Source: Methanosarcinaceae archaeon
GTDB lineage: Archaea > Halobacteriota > Methanosarcinia > Methanosarcinales > Methanosarcinaceae
DNA length: 6,696 bases
NCBI GenBank assembly: GCA_030594665.1
Contig: JAUVET010000077.1
Span: forward strand, 1-6,696
Direction: 5' to 3'
This document shows positions 1 through 5,770 of the stretch, piece after piece. The notes beneath the pieces are model-generated. The model was not told the DNA's origin, searched no databases, and saw nothing but the letters and a program-made list of their open reading frames with translations. Position 1 is the first letter of the stretch, and each line of letters starts with the position of its first letter. The translations under genes and the position numbers were made by a program.

Positions 1-11
1 TTTTTGTAACT

Positions 12-90
12 TTCTGCCACAGAGTACACAGAGAGCACAGAGACTGTAGCAACTTTCCCTCTGTGTCCTCTGTGTCCTCTGTGGCCAGAA
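12..90. repeat. Imperfect inverted repeat of CTCTGTG units
   Basis: The left arm (17-42, starting CCACAGAG) and the right arm (59-84, ending CTCTGTGG) are reverse complements at about 23 of 26 positions, around a 16-base loop. With one bulged base the match extends outward to TTCTG at 12-16 and CAGAA at 86-90. The right arm is itself a 9-base tandem, CTCTGTGTC at 59-67 and 68-76, followed by CTCTGTGG at 77-84. If transcribed it would fold into a long hairpin. It looks like a member of a dispersed genomic repeat family rather than a terminator, since no T-run follows. Confidence 0.75.
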
Positions 91-218
91 TTTCACTCGC
101 AAGAGGTCATACTTATTTTGTTATAATGATCCTCTGTGACCATCTGCATTTCTAAATTATACTTGCGGAGTGGTATATTAAACGATTACCAAAATATAAT
201 CGATGTAATAAGCGAAAC

Positions 219-271
219 CGCAAAGGTTCGCAGAGCGTCTTTGCGTTCCCGTCTTCCAATTTAACGCAAAG
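219..271. repeat. CGCAAAG / CTTTGCG repeat cluster
   Basis: CGCAAAG occurs at 219-225 and 265-271, and its complement CTTTGCG at 239-245. The pair CTTTGCGTT (239-247) and AACGCAAAG (263-271) is a perfect 9-bp inverted repeat with a 15-base loop; 219-225 can compete for the same middle arm. Degenerate arrays of this word are frequent in spacers of methanosarcinal and some bacterial genomes (general recollection, not searched). No function is apparent. Confidence 0.6.
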
Positions 272-417
272 ATGTAAGGAGTGTCACTTATCCATGTCTT
301 CATGTCTTTTGCAATGTTGCGCATCCGATTGCCACCGCAATAAACGTAAAGTTTTTAGTCTTTTAGTAGTATTTGGTTGATGGTCCGCTGTCTAAAACTT
401 CGAAAAAAGTCGGCAAC

Positions 418-425
418 ATATATAA
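418..425 (+). promoter_or_regulatory. Putative archaeal TATA box for the three-gene operon
   Basis: ATATATAA lies 32-39 bases before the start codon of gene 1. A start site about 25 bases downstream of the box would fall near 447-449 and leave a very short leader of roughly 8-10 bases. A purine-rich stretch (CGAAAAAAG, about 401-409) lies upstream, but the bases directly before the box are not a clear BRE. This is the best promoter candidate in the spacer, but AT-rich words are common by chance. Confidence 0.4.
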
Positions 426-444
426 CTTTAAAATGTATACAAAT

Positions 445-449
445 AGGTG
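445..449 (+). promoter_or_regulatory. Ribosome binding site of gene 1
   Basis: AGGTG sits 7 bases before the ATG at 457 and supports that start over the in-frame ATG codons at 463 and slightly downstream. If transcription begins near 448 as the TATA box suggests, the site would be partly missing from the transcript, so either the leader is longer or the first gene is read nearly leaderless. Confidence 0.45.
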
Positions 450-456
450 TGATTAA

Positions 457-1860
457 ATGGATATGCAAATGATGTTGAAGCAAATGTGTGAAAGTGATCT
501 TAATGACACCGATGTAAAAGCAATCTGCAAAAACCGTGGTTTTCCTGCCAAAGAGGCGACATCTCGTGACATCTTTGAAAACTTCTTCATTTCTACAATT
601 GGTATAAAGGAAGCACTGAACTCCTTAACCTATGAAGAAGTAGTAATGCTCCACTTGCTCAATAAGATAAACGAAGAAGTTGATGTTGAGTACTTCGAGA
701 GACTGTACGGCAGCACAGAACCTGAAAGAGGGTATTATTACGGGACGTTTACCCAGCTGTACAAAGAAACATTCAAAAAAATAAAAGATAACCTGGTGCG
801 AAAAGGTGTACTCATTATCATGGAGAAGGAAGCGCGTTCGTATATGAGCACTACCAAACTGGAACGCTGGCGTTTTTGTTTTCCACCGGAATTCGGAGAT
901 TTTCTTCCACCCATTGTCGAAGCTTCGAATTTTACAAAAGCCGGGAATCTCAAGAAAGAGATACTGCGTGATAAACTGCTAGAGATTATCGGAGGGAAGC
1001 AAAAACCATCTCCCCTATCAAACAAAAACCCTTTCATACTCACTATCAAAGATGGTGATTTATGTATTGGAGATGAAAAGTTCAAGGCAAAACGCCTGTT
1101 GAAATGGCAGCAAGCCTGCTGGCGTGCGTCCGTTAAAACCGATGTCAGTACGCATAGTAGCGAAATGGATCCCATTGAAGTTACACTCTATGCGCTCTCA
1201 CAACTCAAAAAGCATGAATGGCTACCCGCAGATAATCTCGCAGTGATACTTAAGATATTTACAGATAATGCGGAGAATCAAACATGTGAACAGATATGTG
1301 AAGCTGGTTGGAAGTGGGGCTGCCTGGTAAAAGTTGTAGTAAGTGGAAAGTCGTACTATCGTTTACCTGAAGACACGTTGGAATATATGACTTCAGCATC
1401 ACCAGGGCAGTATCTACAGATCAATTCCGATGGCACAGTAGCCCTGGATATGGTAACCATCCCTTATGCTGCACTGGAAGTGCTGACTTCAATTGCAAAT
1501 TTGGATATCTTTGATTTTAAACTACGCGCGACCGTCAGCATTATCAAGATCGGGAATGCGCTCACGGCAGTTCGGAATGAGAGTGTTTTTACATGGCTTG
1601 GAAAGAACTCATCCGATTTTCGCACCGCGATCGAGATGGCTGAAAAGAGATGGGGTAAACAGGTAATTCATGAAGACCTGATGATCGCACAGGTAAAAGA
1701 CCTGAGCCTTAAAGTACAGATCGAAAAGTTGTTTGCTGATCCGCGAAAACTTGTATCGCTTCCGGACGATTATATCGCATTTCCCTGTGAGCTTCTTCCT
1801 GCAATACAAAAACTTGTAGGGGCATCAGGGCATGTGATCAAAAAGGCGAGGTATAAATAA
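457..1860 (+). CDS. Helicase-associated (XPB/Ssl2 N-terminal-like) domain protein, operon gene 1
   Basis: A 467-residue soluble protein with no signal peptide or membrane segment, probably an accessory subunit of the XPB helicase encoded two genes downstream. The C-terminal part (about 318-460) has the pattern of the Helicase_C_3 / XPB N-terminal clutch family. It begins YLQINSDGTVALD, continues through a helical part with a VFTWLG element near 377-382 and an AEKRWG helix near 395-400, and ends in an alpha/beta segment, LVSLPDDYIAFP (432-443). The N-terminal half is mainly helical, with likely winged-helix segments (LTYEEVVMLHLLNK near 57-70, and around 100-122), but I recognise no family there. 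No catalytic motif is visible. The stop overlaps the next start by one base. Proteins of this class lie next to XPB genes in bacteria, for example Rv0862c beside Rv0861c in Mycobacterium tuberculosis. The domain call is made by eye from a divergent sequence; the role is inferred from context. Confidence 0.72.
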   Translation: MDMQMMLKQMCESDLNDTDVKAICKNRGFPAKEATSRDIFENFFISTIGIKEALNSLTYEEVVMLHLLNKINEEVDVEYFERLYGSTEPERGYYYGTFTQLYKETFKKIKDNLVRKGVLIIMEKEARSYMSTTKLERWRFCFPPEFGDFLPPIVEASNFTKAGNLKKEILRDKLLEIIGGKQKPSPLSNKNPFILTIKDGDLCIGDEKFKAKRLLKWQQACWRASVKTDVSTHSSEMDPIEVTLYALSQLKKHEWLPADNLAVILKIFTDNAENQTCEQICEAGWKWGCLVKVVVSGKSYYRLPEDTLEYMTSASPGQYLQINSDGTVALDMVTIPYAALEVLTSIANLDIFDFKLRATVSIIKIGNALTAVRNESVFTWLGKNSSDFRTAIEMAEKRWGKQVIHEDLMIAQVKDLSLKVQIEKLFADPRKLVSLPDDYIAFPCELLPAIQKLVGASGHVIKKARYK

Positions 1861-1862
1861 TG
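1848..1862 (+). promoter_or_regulatory. Translational coupling junction, gene 1 to gene 2
   Basis: The stop TAA (1858-1860) and the ATG (1860-1862) share one base, and GAGGT (1848-1852) lies 7 bases before the ATG. This fixes the start of gene 2, whose next in-frame ATG is about 64 codons later, and implies stoichiometric, coupled translation. Confidence 0.8.
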
Positions 1863-3578
1863 CAACCAGACCCGAATTTAACACCGGCGAATATTAACGA
1901 ACCGGGCAACGAACTGAACGTCTTTTCCAACCGGTATGATCTGCGTCATGATCTGCATGCTTATGTTGAGTATGTACGGAACCGCGATGTAAAACGGTTA
2001 CACCGGAGTAATGAATTGAACCGATCCGATTCAAAGCGATTGGCAAAACTTATGAGCAATTCTTATGCAATAAAAGAAGTAGAAAAAAATGGATATTCTG
2101 ACTGGATAAATTACATAGATGAACTGGCGCGTGTGTTCGGGTTCGTAAGTTATGACACAGAGGGGACATATGCAGGATACTCCAGTAGGGAACCATCATT
2201 TCCTGAGAATTACATTGATGTTAATGTGAACACATATCAAAAATATGTTGATCTGCCACTTATAACGCAGGAGAAAAAACTTCTTGAACTGCTGATAAAA
2301 CATTGCACATGGGGTAAAAATGAATTTTACGTCACAAGTCCGCTTGGCATGTTATCCGGATTCTCCCTCTGGGGATTTGCTACTGGTGTTATGCCTGAAT
2401 TGGATTTAGCCAGTGTCAGGTTATTTCTTCTTAATGTTTTGCAATCCTGTAAACCCGGTGTTTGGTACTCTACCTCTTCATTGATCCAATATTTGAAAAA
2501 TTATCATCCATATTTTCTGATCCCGAAGAAACCAAAATTCCGGCATAAATTCGAGGAAAGGGAAGGTAGATATGGCAATTTTCATGAGGGCAAGGAATGG
2601 AACCATGATATTGACATATTAGAGAGTGATGTAGATGTATTTGAACGGGTGGAAGGTCGGTATGTGGAACGATTCCTTGAAGGATTACCCCTGATTTTAG
2701 GATATGGCGATGTTGCCTATTCAAAAACAGAGTACAAGGGCAATCAACCCGAGATGGATCAGCTTCAGGCGTTCCGGATCAATGATAAGTTCCTGCATGT
2801 AATGGGTTGTCATATCAAAGAACCGAAAATTACGGTGCAGCCGAATTTCGAGATGCACGTGGAATCGGAAATCTATCCGGTCCGGATCCTTGCGGAATTG
2901 TCAAAATTTGCGGATGTCGTAACAAAGGATAAAACAAGCATTTTAAAACTTCGAAAAAAGAAGGTTCTAACTCAATTGAGTGAGAGGGATAACCTTGATG
3001 TGATCAAGTTCTTAGAAGACATAAGCGGTCAGAAACTGCCACAGAATATTCTAATCGAACTTGAAGAGTGGGTCGGGGCTTCAGAAGCGTTTACCCTGTA
3101 TGAGAAGGTTGTCCTTTTTGAGGGGGACAAATATCTGCCCACAATCGACCAATTCACGATCGAACGTATTTCACCGACTGTGAGGATCGTGCATTCACCA
3201 AACAGGTTGTTCATGCATCTTGAGCAAAAGGAGTTGGTCCCTCTTCGGATAAAACATCGCTCTTCGACTATTGCGCTTCTTCCGGATGGTGCACGCACAG
3301 TCTTTCCCAAACGAGATATAAGCGTTTCAAAATCAAAAGTAAAAGCAAAAGCAAAAAAGCGTGTGACAATAAAGCGTGAAGTCATGATCACATTTCACTT
3401 TCCGGCAAAAGAGTTGATGGAAGAATTCCGTAAAGGTTTGATAGCTGCCAGATGCCCTGTTGCTGCTGATTGGGACAAATTGACACTCTCCTTTGCCAGT
3501 CAATACGAACCTGACGTGAAGAAAGTCAGTAAGTCACTGAAACAGGATTACACCATCAAATTCGAGGATATTGCATGA
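1860..3578 (+). CDS. Second helicase-associated clutch-domain protein with basic C-terminal extension, operon gene 2
   Basis: A 572-residue soluble protein. Residues about 318-475 fit the Helicase_C_3 / XPB N-terminal clutch pattern more clearly than in gene 1: ITVQPNFEMHV (324-334), a RILAELSKFAD helix (342-352), a fLEDISGQKLPQNI-type element (384-397), the helix LIELEEWVG (398-406), then VVLFEGDKYLP (417-427) and ISPTVRIVHSPNRL (437-450). The N-terminal part is helical, with a probable winged-helix segment around 199-222 (VWYSTSSLIQYL). Between 225 and 275 lies a charged region rich in Glu, Asp and Lys. After the clutch comes a Lys-rich linker (490-506, with KVKAKAKK), then a compact domain to the end (507-572, TFHFPAKELMEEF) that gene 1 lacks. 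No nuclease or ATPase motif is visible. It overlaps gene 3 by four bases, so it is most likely a structural or DNA-binding partner of the helicase; the function is inferred. Confidence 0.78.
   Translation: MQPDPNLTPANINEPGNELNVFSNRYDLRHDLHAYVEYVRNRDVKRLHRSNELNRSDSKRLAKLMSNSYAIKEVEKNGYSDWINYIDELARVFGFVSYDTEGTYAGYSSREPSFPENYIDVNVNTYQKYVDLPLITQEKKLLELLIKHCTWGKNEFYVTSPLGMLSGFSLWGFATGVMPELDLASVRLFLLNVLQSCKPGVWYSTSSLIQYLKNYHPYFLIPKKPKFRHKFEEREGRYGNFHEGKEWNHDIDILESDVDVFERVEGRYVERFLEGLPLILGYGDVAYSKTEYKGNQPEMDQLQAFRINDKFLHVMGCHIKEPKITVQPNFEMHVESEIYPVRILAELSKFADVVTKDKTSILKLRKKKVLTQLSERDNLDVIKFLEDISGQKLPQNILIELEEWVGASEAFTLYEKVVLFEGDKYLPTIDQFTIERISPTVRIVHSPNRLFMHLEQKELVPLRIKHRSSTIALLPDGARTVFPKRDISVSKSKVKAKAKKRVTIKREVMITFHFPAKELMEEFRKGLIAARCPVAADWDKLTLSFASQYEPDVKKVSKSLKQDYTIKFEDIA
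3564..3578 (+). promoter_or_regulatory. Translational coupling junction, gene 2 to gene 3
   Basis: The classic ATGA overlap (ATG 3575-3577, TGA 3576-3578) is preceded by GAGG at 3564-3567, 7 bases from the ATG. The resulting N-terminus, NPLIIQGDRTLMLEV after four residues, matches where XPB clutch domains normally begin, which confirms the start. Confidence 0.8.
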
Positions 3579-5233
3579 GTTCGGAAAACCCGCTCATCAT
3601 CCAGGGCGATCGCACTTTAATGCTTGAGGTCGGACACCCCGGGTACATGGAATGCAGGGATTTTTTAGCTCTTTTTGCCGAGCTGGTGAAATCGCCTGAG
3701 TTTATCCATACCTACAGGGTCACACCATTGTCGCTCTGGAATGCGGCAGCACTGGGTGTGCCGTTCGAAGATATCGTCGATGGTCTTGAAAACTTCTCGC
3801 GTTACGATATTCCGTCAAATGTCATTGTCGATATGAGGGAGTGGCATGAGACCTATGGCAAGCTGGTGTTACAGAAAGCCGGGCATGATTGTCTGGAGCT
3901 TGAAGTAAAAGACTCCCGTATTCTGGAACGGATCCGTAATATCGAGTCATTGGATCTTTTTTGGGTGGATAATGACGGTCTCCCCGGACTTTTCGTACCG
4001 GAGGCCAGACGCGGCGATCTTAAGCACGCTTTGATAAAGGCAGGCTACCCTGTCAAGGACCTGTGCGGATATCTGGATGGGGAACATTTTGATCTCACTT
4101 TGCGCAGCATTGACCTTGATGGTAACTCTTTTGCTATGCGCGATTATCAAAAAGAAGCCGTAGATATGTTTTACTGCGCAGGCCAGAAGACTGGTGGCAG
4201 TGGAGTGATCGTTCTTCCCTGTGGTTCAGGTAAGACGATCATAGGGCTCGGGACTATAGCCCAGGTATCAAGCTATACCCTGATCATTACTACCAATAAT
4301 GTCTCGGTCCGGCAATGGCGCGCTGAACTTATCTCCAAGACAGATATCCGGGAAACTGATATTGGCGAGTTTACAGGCCGTGTCAAAGAGATCAAGCCGA
4401 TTACGATAACCACGTACCAGATGTTGACATACCGGCGCACAAAGAACGATCCGTTGCACAACCTTGAGATTTTCACCAAGCATAACTGGGGCCTCATTAT
4501 CTATGATGAGGTACACATGCTTCCGGCTCCTGTATTTCGTGCAACAACGGCAATCCAGGCCAGACGGCGACTTGGCTTGACTGCAACTCTGGTGCGCGAA
4601 GATGGTAAAGAGGATGATGTCTTTGCACTGATCGGCCCCAAGCGATATGATGTTCCCTGGAAGACGCTTGAGAGTCAGGGCTATATCGCGGAAGCTATCT
4701 GTACCGAGTATCGTGTCCCTCTTTCGGCTGATGATGAACTTGAGTACGCCCATGCTAATAAACGCGCTAAGTTTCGCATCGCAGCAGAGAACCAGCGCAA
4801 AAAAGAGCTTGTGTGTGAACTGATGGCGAACCACGCAGGCGAGAGCATCCTGATCATTGGCCAGTACATTTCGCAGTTGGAAAAGCTTGCCAGGTCACTG
4901 GATCTGCCAATTATCACAGGTAAGACCAAACATGATGAGAGAGAGGTACTTTATGATGAGTTCAAAAAAGGACATATCAATGTACTTGTGGTATCCAAGG
5001 TCGCAAATTTCGCCGTGGACCTGCCTGATGCCAGTGTCATGATCCAGATATCAGGTACATTCGGTTCGCGCCAGGAGGAGGCACAGCGATTGGGGCGCAT
5101 TCTCAGGCCCAAAGAGCAGACGTCTCATTTTTATACACTGGTGTCTAAGGGCACTACTGAACAGACTTTCGGGACCAATCGCCAGCTTTTTTTGGTGGAG
5201 CAGGGGTATAGTTATCAGATTCGGTATTTTTAA
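3575..5233 (+). CDS. XPB-type SF2 DNA helicase (ATP-dependent, 3'-5')
   Basis: A complete 552-residue XPB/ERCC3/Rad25-family helicase. Residues 5-100 are the N-terminal clutch-like domain (PLIIQGDRTLMLEV, TYRVTPLSLWNAAALG). The helicase core follows: a Q-type motif, RDYQKEAV (189-196); motif I, CGSGKT (216-221); motif Ia, TTNNVSVRQW (239-248); motif II, DEVH (311-314); motif III, LTATL (335-339); the XPB-specific RED motif, RED (341-343); motif V, SKVANFAVDLPDA (474-486); and motif VI, QRLGRILRPK (504-513). All residues expected for ATP hydrolysis are present. Length and motif wording match the bacterial/mycobacterial XPB type, which carries the clutch domain, rather than the shorter Bax1-associated archaeal XPBs (from memory, not aligned). 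XPB proteins open DNA in repair and transcription by translocating on it. Third and last gene of the operon; the two upstream clutch proteins are probable partners. The sequence looks somewhat more GC-rich than gene 1, judged by eye. Confidence 0.95.
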   Translation: MSSENPLIIQGDRTLMLEVGHPGYMECRDFLALFAELVKSPEFIHTYRVTPLSLWNAAALGVPFEDIVDGLENFSRYDIPSNVIVDMREWHETYGKLVLQKAGHDCLELEVKDSRILERIRNIESLDLFWVDNDGLPGLFVPEARRGDLKHALIKAGYPVKDLCGYLDGEHFDLTLRSIDLDGNSFAMRDYQKEAVDMFYCAGQKTGGSGVIVLPCGSGKTIIGLGTIAQVSSYTLIITTNNVSVRQWRAELISKTDIRETDIGEFTGRVKEIKPITITTYQMLTYRRTKNDPLHNLEIFTKHNWGLIIYDEVHMLPAPVFRATTAIQARRRLGLTATLVREDGKEDDVFALIGPKRYDVPWKTLESQGYIAEAICTEYRVPLSADDELEYAHANKRAKFRIAAENQRKKELVCELMANHAGESILIIGQYISQLEKLARSLDLPIITGKTKHDEREVLYDEFKKGHINVLVVSKVANFAVDLPDASVMIQISGTFGSRQEEAQRLGRILRPKEQTSHFYTLVSKGTTEQTFGTNRQLFLVEQGYSYQIRYF

Positions 5234-5326
5234 GGGTCCCCAAACCGCTAAAGATCAGACTAATGTCGTGCCAACCATACAATGTAGCTAGATGGGGTAG
5301 ACAAACAGATGCAAAAACCGATGCGA

Positions 5327-5341
5327 CCGCGCGCAGCGCGG
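5327..5341. repeat. GC-rich hairpin
   Basis: CCGCGC (5327-5332) and GCGCGG (5336-5341) are perfect complements around a three-base GCA loop. It could fold as a very stable RNA stem about 95 bases after the helicase stop. No T-run follows directly, so a bacterial-style terminator is not supported. Confidence 0.55.
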
Positions 5342-5370
5342 CACGTTCCTGCACTAACGAATACGTAAGA

Positions 5371-5376
5371 TTTTTT
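5371..5376 (+). terminator. Possible T-rich archaeal terminator of the operon
   Basis: Six consecutive T residues, followed by AATTTATT, lie about 140 bases after the helicase stop. Archaeal polymerases often terminate at such U-tracts, and this is the first strong T-run after the operon. There is no other evidence. Confidence 0.3.
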
Positions 5377-5379
5377 AAT

Positions 5380-5385
5380 TTATTC
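5380..5385. repeat. Left target-site duplication of the MITE
   Basis: TTATTC directly abuts the left terminal repeat and is repeated exactly at 5516-5521. Removing the element and one copy rebuilds a nearly palindromic site reading TTATTCCGGATAA. Confidence 0.7.
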
Positions 5386-5515
5386 GAGACTGTCGTAAAA
5401 GTCTACATTTTGATGCATTTCAACTTATGAAATAAATTGAGTGAAGTGTAGCATGGCGTTTTACTCTCGGATATTATTCAACATGTCTCAATTTCACCAC
5501 TTTTCCGACAGTCTC
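5386..5515. mobile_element. 130-bp MITE-like element with 17-bp terminal inverted repeats
   Basis: The left end GAGACTGTCGTAAAAGT (5386-5402) and the right end ACTTTTCCGACAGTCTC (5499-5515) are reverse complements at 16 of 17 positions. The element is flanked on both sides by the identical hexamer TTATTC (5380-5385 and 5516-5521), as expected for a target-site duplication. The interior is too short for a transposase and carries a further 8-bp inverted pair, AAATTGAG (5434-5441) and CTCAATTT (5487-5494). It therefore looks like a non-autonomous miniature element moved by an insertion sequence with the same ends elsewhere in the genome. The parent IS family cannot be named from the ends alone. 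Confidence 0.8.
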
Positions 5516-5521
5516 TTATTC
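5516..5521. repeat. Right target-site duplication of the MITE
   Basis: TTATTC directly follows the right terminal repeat and is identical to 5380-5385. The intact duplication suggests a fairly recent insertion. Confidence 0.7.
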
Positions 5522-5552
5522 CGGATAAAATGAATCATGGCAAAAATATTCA

Positions 5553-5578
5553 CCGCAGAGGACACTCACCTCTTGCGG
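5553..5578. repeat. Hairpin repeat related to the upstream CTCTGTG repeat
   Basis: CCGCAGAGG (5553-5561) pairs with CCTCTTGCGG (5569-5578) with one bulged base and a 7-base loop. The left part, CCGCAGAGGACAC, matches CCACAGAGTACAC of the repeat at 17-29 at 11 of 13 positions. The right part, ACCTCTTGCG (5568-5577), is the exact complement of CGCAAGAGGT at 98-107, next to that same repeat. It appears to be a decayed, inverted relative on the other side of the operon. No T-run follows. Confidence 0.5.
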
Positions 5579-5594
5579 TCGGATTTACTCGCAC

Positions 5595-5602
5595 TATATA
5601 AT
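5595..5602 (+). promoter_or_regulatory. Weak alternative TATA box upstream of the repeat array
   Basis: TATATAAT precedes the array by 8 bases. A start about 25 bases downstream would give a leader of some 145 bases containing nearly all the palindromic repeats as RNA hairpins. It competes with the closer box at 5738-5745 and is supported only by its sequence. Confidence 0.25.
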
Positions 5603-5610
5603 TCTACAAA

Positions 5611-5770
5611 TTACAACCAATATAAAGGTAGTAAAATAACCCATTTACTACCAATATAAAGGTAACAAATTAACATATTCACTACCAACACAAAGGTAGT
5701 AAATCCCTATATTTACTACCAACATAAAGGTAATATACTTATACGATCACTACCAACATAAAGGCAATGA
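5611..5770 (+). repeat. Array of five 24-bp palindromic repeats with exact 34-bp period
   Basis: Units start at 5611, 5645, 5679, 5713 and 5747, each 24 bases long and separated by 10-base unrelated AT-rich spacers. The consensus is arm TTACTACC, centre AAYAYAAA, arm GGTAGTAA, so each unit is an imperfect inverted repeat with an 8-base centre. The 12-base core CCAAYAYAAAGG varies only at its two Y positions across all five units, while the outer arms vary more, which favours protein binding over a pure RNA stem. The last unit overlaps the ATG of the downstream ATPase. The spacers are too short for CRISPR and no cas gene is near. Likely an operator or iteron array for the neighbouring gene; the ligand is unknown. 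Confidence 0.88.
5738..5745 (+). promoter_or_regulatory. Putative TATA box of the ATPase gene, inside the repeat array
   Basis: CTTATACG falls in the spacer between the fourth and fifth repeat units, centred about 26 bases before the ATG at 5767. That spacing predicts a leaderless transcript starting at or near the start codon, which would explain why no properly spaced ribosome site exists (AAAGG at 5760-5764 is only two bases from the ATG). Proteins bound to the flanking units would cover the box and the start site. Confidence 0.4.

Larger units (their letters stand above)
1..456. other. Non-coding spacer upstream of the XPB operon
   Basis: No open frame here looks like a real gene; the longest candidate seen by eye is a 28-codon frame at 294-380 without a convincing ribosome site. 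The stretch holds a CTCTGTG-type inverted repeat (12-90), an isolated extra copy of CCTCTGTGA (131-139), a CGCAAAG cluster (219-271), a tandem CATGTCTT pair (293-300 and 301-308) and, at its 3' end, a TATA-like box and ribosome site for the operon. Repeat-rich, decayed spacers of this kind are typical of large methanosarcinal genomes; that taxonomic reading is an inference. Confidence 0.7.
5234..5379. other. Non-coding spacer downstream of the helicase
   Basis: No gene is seen. It contains a short GC-rich hairpin (5327-5341) and a T-run (5371-5376) before the MITE-like element. The composition around 5311-5352 is much more GC-rich than the surrounding AT-rich spacer. Confidence 0.6.

Noticed and set aside
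294..380. 28-codon Cys-rich frame in the upstream spacer
   Set aside because: No ribosome site, no similarity recognised, and it starts inside a CATGTCTT tandem; too short and unsupported.
738..1175. Antisense open frame (145 codons) opposite gene 1
   Set aside because: Ser/Phe-rich translation without a domain, opposite a coding frame with operon linkage; treated as a shadow.
4268..4834. Long antisense open frame (188 codons) within the helicase gene
   Set aside because: It lies entirely opposite the conserved helicase core, has no recognisable motif and no plausible promoter or ribosome site; codon structure of the sense strand explains it.
457..5233. Known defence system such as BREX, DISARM or Druantia
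   Set aside because: No methyltransferase, nuclease, phosphatase or PglX/Z-like partner is visible; the helicase is clearly XPB-type and its neighbours are clutch-domain proteins.
5327..5341. Rho-independent terminator at the GC hairpin
   Set aside because: No T-run follows the stem; the nearest T-run is about 30 bases further on.
5585..5608. A sixth, degenerate unit of the palindromic array (TTACTCGCACTATATAAT...)
   Set aside because: It begins 26 rather than 34 bases before the first unit and lacks the CCAA...AAAGG core; similarity is mostly AT-richness.
5611..5770. CRISPR array
   Set aside because: The 24-bp units are separated by only 10-bp spacers, far below CRISPR spacer length, units are degenerate, and no cas gene is present.
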